In this document: positions 1 to 5,837 of the stretch, one piece after another
Layout: every line of letters starts with the position of its first letter
Position numbering within the stretch: the first letter of the stretch is position 1
Program-made: the position numbers and the translations under genes
Source: Pseudorhodobacter antarcticus
GTDB lineage: Bacteria; Pseudomonadota; Alphaproteobacteria; Rhodobacterales; Rhodobacteraceae
Assembly (NCBI GenBank): GCA_945860375.1
Contig: CAMAQR010000093.1
Span: 1-8,611, forward strand
Length of the DNA: 8,611 nt
Direction of reading: 5' to 3'
Notes under the pieces: generated by a model
What the model saw: only the letters and a program-made list of their open reading frames with translations
Told to the model about the DNA's origin: nothing
Database searches by the model: none

Positions 1-1
1 G

Positions 2-46
2 GCAGTTAACGAGCGCTGGACTGCCTGGATGCTCGGCCACAACTAA
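2..46 (+). CDS. 3' end of an unidentified plus-strand gene (partial)
   Basis: A plus-strand frame is open from the window edge and ends AVNERWTAWMLGHN followed by TAA at 44-46. Only 14 residues are visible, so no family can be named. It is called because a hairpin and then a good ribosome-binding site with an ATG follow in the same direction, the usual layout of the end of one gene and the start of the next. It is on the opposite strand from the four large genes and lies beyond the junction near base 150, so it probably belongs to different DNA. A frame this short could be open by chance. Confidence 0.3.
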   Translation, partial: AVNERWTAWMLGHN

Positions 47-64
47 CGCCGCTGGAAGAAGTAC

Positions 65-88
65 AGGGCGGACGGAAGCGTCCGCTCT
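65..88 (+). other. Intergenic hairpin
   Basis: A perfect 7-bp stem, GCGGACG (68-74) with CGTCCGC (79-85), closes a GAAG loop. It extends to about 10 bp (65-88) if one G-U pair is allowed. It lies between the stop at 44-46 and the ATG at 103. There is no T-run on either side, so it is a weak candidate for an intrinsic terminator. It may instead be an mRNA-stabilising or Rho-linked structure for the gene ending at 46. It also overlaps the stop codon (87-89) of the truncated restriction enzyme on the other strand, which is probably accidental. Confidence 0.5.
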
Positions 89-3000
89 AACAGGGGGCGA
101 GAATGACCAACGAAAACCAAGCTGTTCTGGATGTCCAGAAAATCCGTAAGTAGAACAGGTCTTCTTTAGTGATCTTCTCGCCAGAATAGGCGTCCTGGAA
201 GTGCTTCAGTCCAGCATCTGTAATGGCATCGCGGCGTTGTAGCCCGGGCGACAGGTCTTCGAATAGACCCCCAGGGGAGGGATCTTGTTGGTCAAAGACA
301 AATAAGGGGAAGCAATTGGCTCCGCCATCGGGAAGAAGGCAAGGTATAGCATCCAACATGATTGCTAGCTGCCCTTCATCTCGCCAATTGGCCTTCACCA
401 TGATTGTGAGATTCTTCGTCTCAACGGACGGGAACATATTCGAGTTGCGATAGGCGCTCCAATTCATGAAGTTATCTGAGTACAGCCATGATTTGGTGAA
501 CGGCCTAAAGCTAGTCTGAAATACTCGACTTTCCTCCGGCTTGTATAGCTTACCACGCTCAGCCGCAGTTCTTGTCTTTTTACACCAACTAAATTCCATG
601 GGATCGGTACCTGTTGAGTCTCGACGCTTCGCATAGGAATTGTAGGACTCTGCGGCACTGGAAACGTTACCCCAAAGATTGGAGCGAGAATAGTTTACAC
701 ACCATGCATCGCGGGAAGTCTGCACGCCTAAAGTATGCATTTCAAACAAAGTTCTTTCCGAAGTGTCCTTCGATGAAGTCAGTATAAAATTCTTGTATTC
801 ACTATCTCGTTGCCCAATCCAATCATGATGAGTGTCAGGTTCAACTATTGTCCACAGGTTTCTAGCTGATATCCCTTTGATACTTGAGAACGCTCTAATG
901 ATTTCAAGTTTCTCAACTTGGCTTAGGTAGTCTCCAATATCGTGGAAATGAATTCGCCCGTTTTGCTTCGAGTTCGCCTTTTTAACAAGGACACTTATTG
1001 CGATTGGAGCTCGGCTGCCCGAACCAAAAATTTTGCCGCCTTCTCTTCTTGAGTTTTCGCCACTTGTCCTTTGATTTCCACGCAGATGGAAAATGTAAAG
1101 GTCTGAGAACTCCTCAGCCAGACAGGCGCGCATACCATTTGTTGTCGCGCTGTCGACCCAGCCAGCATTCGTGACATAGGCAATGATTCCCTCATTACCG
1201 ACACGGTCAGACGCCCAGCGAATGGCCCTAATGTAACTGTCATAGAGCGCCCGCTTGTTCGCTGTGTTGGATCGTGCTGCATAGGTTTCACGAATTCGAG
1301 CATCCAAAGTCGGATACTCAACGTTTGCGTTGTCGTCATTGGAACTACTTTGGCCCGCCGAATATGGTGGATTCCCCACGATCACCCGAATATCCGTCGC
1401 CTTCTGCCGTTTCCGCCGCTCCGAGTTGTCGGGCATGTAATGCGAGATCAGGTCGTCGCTTTCATACATCTGGAAAGTGTCGGTCAGGCAGATGCCCTCG
1501 AACGGCACATACTCGCCGCCTTGCAGCCCGTGATAGACCGCCTCGATGTTGATCGCGGCGATGTAATAGGCCAGCAGAACGATCTCGTTGGCGTGGATTT
1601 CGTGGCGGAACTTGTGCTCCATCTCCTCGGGCGCGATCAGGCCGGATTGCAGTAGCCGGGTGATGAAGGTGCCGGTGCCGGTGAAGGGGTCGATGATGTG
1701 GACGCCAGGGGAGCCGAGGGTCTGGCCGAATTCGGACTGCAGCACCTCGTTCACCGAATGGATAATGAAATCCACGATCTCGACCGGGGTGTAGACGATG
1801 CCCAGCTTTTCGGTGGTGCGGGGGAAGGCGCGGCGGAAGAACTTGTCGTACAGCTCGACGATCAGCTTCTGCTTGGCCTGGGGATCGGTGATGCCCTGTG
1901 AACGCAGCTTGACGCTGGCGTAGAACTTTTCGAGGTCGCGGGATTCCTTGTCGAGGTTGGCCTCGTTCAGCACATCCAGCACGCGCTGCATGGCGCGGGA
2001 AACCGGGTTTTCGGCTGTGAACTTGTGGCCTTCGAACAGGGTTTCGAACACGGGCCGGGTGATGATGTGCTGGGCCAGCATCTCGATGGCATCGCCTTCG
2101 GAGATGGTGTCGTTCAGATCATCACGCAACTCGCCAAGGAAGGCATCGAAGGCGCGGCGTGCGTCGGTGTCCGGGTCTTTCAGCAGTGCGGTCAGGCGGG
2201 TGATGTGGTTCTTGGCGATTTCAGCGATGGAGGCAGACCAGTCCTCCCAATAGTCGCGGGTGCCGCACTTCTTGACGATCTTGGCCATGATGGCGCGGGA
2301 GAACTCGTCGATCGAGAAGGCCATCTCGGTCTGGGTGGGTTCCGGCCCCTCGATGACATCATCGCCAGGACCGCCGCTGCCCGACCCGATTCCAGAACTG
2401 GCGGCCTTGGTCTTGCTTGGGAGGTTCTGGACAACAGCGGTGACGGACCGCAACTCTTCGGAATCGGCGTTGATGCCGACGATCTCGACCTTGTCCGAAA
2501 TGTCCTGGCCGAGGGAAGCCTTGTTGATCGTGCTGTCGAAGCGTTCATCATGGGCGCGCAGGGCGTTCAGGATCTGCCAGACGACGCGGTAGCGTTCATT
2601 GTCGGCCAGCGCCTGTTCGGGTGGAACCCCGGCGGGAACGCCCACGGGCAGGATGACATAGCCCATCTTCTTGCCTTCGGCCCGGCGCATGACGCGACCA
2701 ACCGACTGGACGACGTCGATCTGGCTCTTGCGGGGGTGGAGGAACATGATGGCATCAAGGGCGGGGACATCGACGCCTTCGGAAAGGCAGCGGGCGTTGG
2801 TCAGGATGCGGCAGACATTGTCGCCCGCATCGGCCTTCAGCCAATCCAGTAAAGCGCCGCGTGTTTTGGCGTTGAAGGTGCCGTCGACGTGTTCGATCTG
2901 GCACTGGAGGTGGTCAGATGGGGTGTCGTCGTCGATCAGGCTGTCCTGGCCGAGGTATTCATCGACCACGGCGGTGAATTCGTCGCGGATCAGCTTGGAG

Positions 3001-4442
3001 CTGCGGATGTCCCTGGCGAAGGCCAATGCGCGACGCATCGGGTGGGGATCTGTCGAGACATCGGCCTTCAGGTCAATCTTGGTCAACGCCTTGTAACAGC
3101 CGATGATCTTGGTGGCATCGTCCAGCACCAATTCGCTGCCCGCATCGCCGAGGCGCTTTTGCACGGCCGCACTTACCAGGCCCTCGTCCATCGCCAGCAC
3201 GATGACCTTGTAGTCTGTCAGCAGACCATTCTGCACTGCCCAGCCGAAGCCGCGATAAAACAGGGTCTCGCCGAAGAGGGCCGGGTTATCCATCGAGGCC
3301 AGTTCGGCGCCGACCTCGTCCGCCTTGCTGCGGACATTGTCACCGAAGATCCGGGGTGTCGCCGTCATGTAGAGGCGCTTGCGTGCCTTCACATTGTCAT
3401 TGCTGTGTATCTTGACGAAATTCGACTCTTCATCGCCGTCGAGTGTGGCACCCGTGGTGCGGTGCGCCTCATCGCAGATGATCAAGTCGAACTCGGGCAG
3501 CCCGGCTTCCTGCGCGCGGGTCAGTGTGACTATGGATTGGTAGGTCGAGAAGATGACGGTCATCCGCTCCGGATCGTCCTCGCCAGCTTTTTCGGCGACC
3601 TTGACTGGGTCAGTGGTGGCGGGAAACGCCAGGTCATGGATTTCGATTTCCGCAATGTCGTCTGTGCTCTTGCGGCGCTTGCCAACGTGGGCGTCGGAGC
3701 AGACAGCGAAGGCGCGGATCGGCGTTTCGGTGTCGTTCGTCCATTCGCGCACGGTCTGGGACATCAATGCCAGCGAAGGCACCATGAACAGAACGCGCTT
3801 CCCCTTGCCTGCGATGGCTTCAGCGATCTTCAGCGATGTGAAGGTCTTGCCCGTGCCGCAGGCCATAATCATCTTGCCGCGATCTGCCGCAGCGAGGCCC
3901 TTGCTGACGTCTGCCAGCGCATCCTTCTGATGGTCCATCAGGGATTTCTTGGCGCTTAGGACGATTTCGCCGCGCGCCTCGAAAATTGTCCAGTCGATCC
4001 GACTTTCTCGCAAGTCGGTCAGGCCGATGCGCACAACCGGGATCACTTGATCACGGATCATTTCCTCGGCGTTTGTGCCCCATTCCTTTTCAGTCGTGTC
4101 CAGAACAACGCGCCTGCGGAAAGGCTCCTTGCCCGAGGCGGAGATGAAACTGTCGATGTGGATCTTCTGGATACGGGCATCCGCGGCGTAAAACTTTGCT
4201 TGAATAGCTGCGAAGCCTGCCTCATTACGCAGTTTTGCAACCAAGTCGATACCAACGTCTTTGCCGTCGCGGCCATTGGTTTTTGCCCAATCCGACCAAG
4301 TCCAGACCGCTTCATATTCTTCTGACTGAACAGGGTCATTCATGAAAAACACGAGGGCCAACCGTTCGAAATAGGTGCCCTTTTCACGCTCTGTAACTGC
4401 AGCGTCGCGGTAAGACTGTAAGATTCGGTCGATGGCGGTCAT
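87..4442 (-). CDS. Type ISP restriction-modification enzyme (nuclease-helicase-methyltransferase), C-terminally truncated
   Basis: This is a single-chain Type ISP (LlaGI/LlaBIII-like) enzyme: it methylates adenine in its site or, on unmodified DNA, translocates by ATP hydrolysis and cuts. Counting from the ATG at 4442, the order is an Mrr-like PD-(D/E)xK nuclease (GID with D66, then QAK 81-83); a superfamily 2 helicase with Walker A ACGTGKT (194-200), DEAH (324-327), TATP (360-363), SEGVDVP (554-560) and QSVGRVMRR (579-587); a Gly/Ser-rich linker (about 683-697); an N6-adenine methyltransferase with YTPVEIVDF, DPFTGTGTF (918-926) and NPPY (1024-1027); then the start of the target-recognition domain. 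Authentic sequence ends at Y1431; the last 20 residues are chimeric. Known relatives are about 1,570-1,580 residues, against 1,451 here. ATG 4442 is preferred over GTG 4448 because AGGGG (4448-4452) is correctly placed before it. It is probably inactive or altered in specificity. Confidence 0.9.
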   Translation of the reverse strand: MTAIDRILQSYRDAAVTEREKGTYFERLALVFFMNDPVQSEEYEAVWTWSDWAKTNGRDGKDVGIDLVAKLRNEAGFAAIQAKFYAADARIQKIHIDSFISASGKEPFRRRVVLDTTEKEWGTNAEEMIRDQVIPVVRIGLTDLRESRIDWTIFEARGEIVLSAKKSLMDHQKDALADVSKGLAAADRGKMIMACGTGKTFTSLKIAEAIAGKGKRVLFMVPSLALMSQTVREWTNDTETPIRAFAVCSDAHVGKRRKSTDDIAEIEIHDLAFPATTDPVKVAEKAGEDDPERMTVIFSTYQSIVTLTRAQEAGLPEFDLIICDEAHRTTGATLDGDEESNFVKIHSNDNVKARKRLYMTATPRIFGDNVRSKADEVGAELASMDNPALFGETLFYRGFGWAVQNGLLTDYKVIVLAMDEGLVSAAVQKRLGDAGSELVLDDATKIIGCYKALTKIDLKADVSTDPHPMRRALAFARDIRSSKLIRDEFTAVVDEYLGQDSLIDDDTPSDHLQCQIEHVDGTFNAKTRGALLDWLKADAGDNVCRILTNARCLSEGVDVPALDAIMFLHPRKSQIDVVQSVGRVMRRAEGKKMGYVILPVGVPAGVPPEQALADNERYRVVWQILNALRAHDERFDSTINKASLGQDISDKVEIVGINADSEELRSVTAVVQNLPSKTKAASSGIGSGSGGPGDDVIEGPEPTQTEMAFSIDEFSRAIMAKIVKKCGTRDYWEDWSASIAEIAKNHITRLTALLKDPDTDARRAFDAFLGELRDDLNDTISEGDAIEMLAQHIITRPVFETLFEGHKFTAENPVSRAMQRVLDVLNEANLDKESRDLEKFYASVKLRSQGITDPQAKQKLIVELYDKFFRRAFPRTTEKLGIVYTPVEIVDFIIHSVNEVLQSEFGQTLGSPGVHIIDPFTGTGTFITRLLQSGLIAPEEMEHKFRHEIHANEIVLLAYYIAAINIEAVYHGLQGGEYVPFEGICLTDTFQMYESDDLISHYMPDNSERRKRQKATDIRVIVGNPPYSAGQSSSNDDNANVEYPTLDARIRETYAARSNTANKRALYDSYIRAIRWASDRVGNEGIIAYVTNAGWVDSATTNGMRACLAEEFSDLYIFHLRGNQRTSGENSRREGGKIFGSGSRAPIAISVLVKKANSKQNGRIHFHDIGDYLSQVEKLEIIRAFSSIKGISARNLWTIVEPDTHHDWIGQRDSEYKNFILTSSKDTSERTLFEMHTLGVQTSRDAWCVNYSRSNLWGNVSSAAESYNSYAKRRDSTGTDPMEFSWCKKTRTAAERGKLYKPEESRVFQTSFRPFTKSWLYSDNFMNWSAYRNSNMFPSVETKNLTIMVKANWRDEGQLAIMLDAIPCLLPDGGANCFPLFVFDQQDPSPGGLFEDLSPGLQRRDAITDAGLKHFQDAYSGEKITKEDLFYLRIFWTSRTAWFSLVILAPC
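125..140. repeat. Perfect 16-base inverted repeat beside the junction
   Basis: TTCTGGA (125-131) and TCCAGAA (134-140) are exact reverse complements separated by TG. The repeat ends about 10 bases before the breakpoint. It lies inside the first codons of the broken plus-strand gene, so it may be coincidental. Two short arms flanking a centre also resemble a recombinase or repressor recognition site. No integrase is visible in the window to support a role. Confidence 0.5.
147..151. other. Recombination or assembly junction truncating two convergent genes
   Basis: To the right, the minus-strand Type ISP frame reads ITKEDLFY, family-typical sequence that normally continues as a second aromatic residue and then YG-LLHS-like sequence. 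Here it turns abruptly into LRIFWTSRTAWFSLVILAPC and stops. To the left, a plus-strand gene opening at 103 runs into a stop at 151. Both breaks fall within a few bases. A 7-base inverted match spans the point: CTGTTCT at 122-128 and AGAACAG at 152-158. The join could be an element end, a deletion or inversion breakpoint, or a contig misassembly. Confidence 0.65.
151..1350 (-). other. Lower-GC target-recognition segment of the Type ISP gene
   Basis: Hand counts of 60-base blocks give GC 22/60 at 781-840 and 24/60 at 841-900, against 38/60 at 1501-1560 and 37/60 at 2401-2460 in the same gene. The change falls near 1320-1370, immediately after the NPPY methyltransferase motif, where the family's conserved core gives way to the variable specificity-determining part. 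Such a step fits replacement of the recognition module by recombination with a lower-GC relative. Relaxed selection on a variable domain could contribute. Confidence 0.55.
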
Positions 4443-4499
4443 AAGCACCCCTGACTATGTATTTCATCAACTTAGCGATGAACCATCAGGGCGGCGACT

Positions 4500-4528
4500 A
4501 CAAAAGTTCGCCTTTTCGCCAGTGTCAA
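4500..4528 (-). promoter_or_regulatory. Putative sigma-70 promoter of the Type ISP gene
   Basis: On the minus strand an exact consensus -35 box TTGACA (4523-4528) is followed, after 17 bases, by a weak -10 candidate TTTTGT (4500-4505). It lies about 60 bases upstream of the ATG at 4442 and directly abuts the T-run of the preceding gene's terminator, so the enzyme has its own transcription start. A small GATG-AAC-CATC inverted repeat at 4477-4487, between promoter and start, is a possible operator. The -35 is convincing and the -10 is poor. Confidence 0.45.
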
Positions 4529-4552
4529 TAAAAAGGGGGCTCACGCCCCCTT
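4528..4552 (-). terminator. Intrinsic terminator of the DUF2493 gene with the stop codon in its loop
   Basis: On the minus strand the final codons form AAGGGGGC (4545-4552), the loop GTGA (4541-4544) and GCCCCCTT (4533-4540). This 8-bp, mostly G-C stem is followed by TTTTTATT. The TGA stop (4541-4543) is inside the tetraloop, so the 5' half of the stem is coding sequence. A ribosome finishing translation would cover the stem. Termination should insulate the Type ISP gene from the upstream operon. Confidence 0.9.
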
Positions 4553-5476
4553 CTCGAACTTCAGGACCGGGATGCCCAGCTTTTTGGCCTTGTCAGCGAG
4601 GTTCTCCTGGATGCCATTGCCCGGGAAGACGAGAACGCCCACGGGCAGCACGTCCAGCATGGCGTCGTTGCGCTTGAACGGTGCGGCCTTGGCGTGTTTG
4701 GTCCAATCAGGCTTGAAGGCAACCTGTGTGACCTTGCGGGCATCGGCCCATTTGGCGGCGATGAGTTCGGCACCCTTGGGGCTGCCACCGTGCAGAAGGA
4801 CCATGTCGGGATATTTGGTCTGCACCTGATCGAGCTTGCCCCAGATCAGGCGGTGATCGTTGAAGTCGGTCCCACCGGTGAGGGCGATCTTGGTGCCTTG
4901 GGGCAGCATCACTTCGGTTTCCGAGCGGCGCTTGGCGGAGAGGAAATCGCGGCTGTCGATCAGGGCCGCCGTCAGGTGGCGGTGGTTCACCATCGAGCCA
5001 GAGCGGGGCCGCCAGGTTGAGCCCGTGTGCAACTCAAACGCCTCGGCGCTGCGGTCGCGGAAGGCTTCCAGACAATGCCGCCGTTCGACGAGGCTGGTGC
5101 CTTCGGCCGTCAAGCGCTCAAGCTCAGTCGATTTCACCTCAGAGCCGTCCTGTTCGCGCTGCAGGCGGTGTTGCGCCACTTCGTTGTCGTCGAGCAACCG
5201 CTCGGTCCGGGCAGCGGCGCGTTGGAAGAGGTTGACCTGGCCCCAGAGCAATTCTTCGAGGTCGGGTTCCATGCGGGTGTCGCCAAGGGTTGCGACGAGG
5301 GCATCGAAGATATCGCTGACTGCATCGATGAGGCGCTCGGGCTCCGGCATCGGGCGCAGATCGATCTCGTCCTGGAAGGCACGGGTGCCATAGAGCTGAA
5401 GCTCCTGAAGCGCCCAGGCGGTCTGGGAAAGGGCGGGGTTGCGGTCGAAATCCTCGCTCTGGAATTGGGTCGTCAT
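4541..5476 (-). CDS. DUF2493 (SLOG-like fold) domain protein
   Basis: This 311-residue protein matches, from memory, the alphaproteobacterial DUF2493 proteins found beside Toprim and strawberry-notch genes. The first about 190 residues are a mostly helical, charged family-specific region. The DUF2493 domain occupies about 195-307, with TGGTDF (200-205), HGGSPKGAE (229-237), FKRNDAM (267-273) and VFPGNGI (283-289). Glycine-rich turns of this kind form the nucleotide-binding pocket of the SLOG/Rossmann-like fold, so binding of a nucleotide or derivative is inferred; the reaction is unknown. No signal peptide or membrane segment is seen, so it is cytoplasmic. The start is ATG 5474-5476 with GGAGG at 5486-5490; an in-frame GTG further up (5548) has no such signal. 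It follows a 361-base structured gap and ends in a terminator. Confidence 0.88.
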   Translation of the reverse strand: MTTQFQSEDFDRNPALSQTAWALQELQLYGTRAFQDEIDLRPMPEPERLIDAVSDIFDALVATLGDTRMEPDLEELLWGQVNLFQRAAARTERLLDDNEVAQHRLQREQDGSEVKSTELERLTAEGTSLVERRHCLEAFRDRSAEAFELHTGSTWRPRSGSMVNHRHLTAALIDSRDFLSAKRRSETEVMLPQGTKIALTGGTDFNDHRLIWGKLDQVQTKYPDMVLLHGGSPKGAELIAAKWADARKVTQVAFKPDWTKHAKAAPFKRNDAMLDVLPVGVLVFPGNGIQENLADKAKKLGIPVLKFEKGA

Positions 5477-5502
5477 GGTCTTTTGCCTCCGGCTGCTCGG
5501 GC

Positions 5503-5522
5503 CCGCGCGACATCCCGCGCGG
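5503..5522 (-). promoter_or_regulatory. Hairpin just upstream of the DUF2493 ribosome-binding site
   Basis: CCGCGCG (5503-5509) and CGCGCGG (5516-5522) form a perfect 7-bp, all G-C stem around a 6-base loop. On the transcript it ends 12 bases before the GGAGG ribosome-binding site (5486-5490). It leaves the site exposed and could protect the 5' end or tune translation. Regulation is inferred only. Confidence 0.45.
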
Positions 5523-5596
5523 CCTTCATGGGCTGCGAAAGCTGTCACTGGGGACGCCTATTCACCCCCTCTTTGGGGCCGGAACGCATGTGGAGG

Positions 5597-5676
5597 AGGA
5601 CGGGGGGCGGCTGATTTGCTTCGCGATGCAAAGGCGGGGCGAGCCCCGTCGGCGGAAATCAGTTGCCCTCCGTCCT
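5597..5676. repeat. Long imperfect inverted repeat (21-base arms, 38-base centre)
   Basis: The arm at 5597-5617 pairs with that at 5656-5676, matching at 18 of 21 positions by hand alignment; the inner 7 (CTGATTT / AAATCAG) are perfect. The 38-base centre holds a second stem, CGGGGC-GA-GCCCCG (5635-5648), and the near-palindrome TTGC-TTCGCGAT-GCAA (5616-5631). The result is a branched, cruciform-capable 80-base unit. It lies in non-coding DNA, so codon constraint does not explain it. It may be a dispersed palindromic repeat, a small RNA or a protein-binding or replication site. Confidence 0.65.
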
Positions 5677-5678
5677 TG

Positions 5679-5704
5679 AAGGGGCGGCCCCTTTGACGGC
5701 CGCC
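5679..5704. repeat. Two overlapping, mutually exclusive hairpins
   Basis: AAGGGGC-G-GCCCCTT (5679-5693) is a near-perfect 15-base palindrome. GGCGGCC (5683-5689) also pairs perfectly with GGCCGCC (5698-5704) around an 8-base loop. The shared bases cannot do both at once. This alternative pairing resembles a switch but has no terminator or anti-terminator signature, and high GC makes such matches common. Confidence 0.4.
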
Positions 5705-5782
5705 TGCCCATCTCTTGAAGGACGTGCGGGTGCTTGCGCGGGTTCGACAGCCGGGAAGAGGAGAAAGACGCGACCCGGTTCC

Positions 5783-5797
5783 TCAAGCGATGCTTGA
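5783..5797. repeat. Short perfect inverted repeat downstream of the Toprim gene
   Basis: TCAAGC-GAT-GCTTGA is a perfect 6-bp stem with a 3-base loop, about 40 bases past the Toprim stop in the transcribed direction. It has no T-run, so it is a weak candidate for a transcript 3' end or a protein-binding half-site pair. Confidence 0.35.
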
Positions 5798-5837
5798 CCC
5801 CTGCCCCGCTCCCTGACTGCCTTTGCGCTTTGAGAGT

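Larger units (their letters stand above)
103..153 (+). pseudogene. 5' fragment of an unidentified plus-strand gene, broken at the junction
   Basis: The frame starts ATG at 103, preceded by an AGGGGG ribosome-binding site (92-97) at good spacing. It reads MTNENQAVLDVQKIRK and then meets TAG at 151-153. The stop is not native: bases from about 150 onward are the antisense of the Type ISP coding sequence (its Leu-Phe-Tyr codons). This is therefore the first 15-16 codons of a gene whose remainder was replaced or removed. The DVxxIR pattern faintly recalls the N-terminus of SufS-type cysteine desulfurases, but 16 residues cannot establish that. Translation seems likely from the start signals; identity is unknown. 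Confidence 0.4.
5477..5837. other. Gene-free structured intergenic region
   Basis: These 361 bases between the Toprim and DUF2493 genes hold no convincing protein gene. They contain an unusual density of inverted repeats: 5503-5522, 5597-5676 with a nested 5635-5648, two overlapping hairpins in 5679-5704, and 5783-5797. None has a T-run typical of an intrinsic terminator on the minus strand, and I see no good consensus promoter. Possible roles are a long structured leader of the DUF2493 mRNA, a small RNA, a mosaic palindromic repeat, or an origin or transfer site of the element. The sequence alone does not choose between these. Confidence 0.6.

Noticed and set aside
103..150. Naming the broken plus-strand gene as sufS
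   Set aside because: Only a DVxxIR-like pattern supports it and 16 residues are too few; kept as an unidentified fragment.
2025..2852. Plus-strand open frame of 275 codons
   Set aside because: It is also a shadow of the Type ISP gene, with a low-complexity acidic/glycine composition typical of an antisense frame.
2889..3959. Plus-strand open frame of 356 codons opposite the helicase domain
   Set aside because: It is antisense to unmistakable helicase motifs. GC-rich codon bias opens such frames, and the product shows no domain.
4443..4448. GTG at 4446-4448 as the Type ISP start
   Set aside because: It falls within the AGGGG ribosome-binding region that is correctly spaced for the ATG at 4440-4442.
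5477..5548. 24-residue N-terminal extension of the DUF2493 protein from GTG 5548
   Set aside because: The extension is unlike family N-termini as I recall them, and GGAGG is positioned for the ATG at 5476.
5027..5614. Plus-strand open frame of 195 codons over the DUF2493 gene and the structured gap
   Set aside because: It is antisense to the DUF2493 coding sequence with no ribosome-binding site or recognisable domain.
5562..5786. Minus-strand open frame of 74 codons in the intergenic region (TTG start)
   Set aside because: It runs straight through the inverted repeats and is Arg/Pro/Ser-rich as expected from GC-rich non-coding DNA. It has no start signal, and the repeat structure explains the sequence better.
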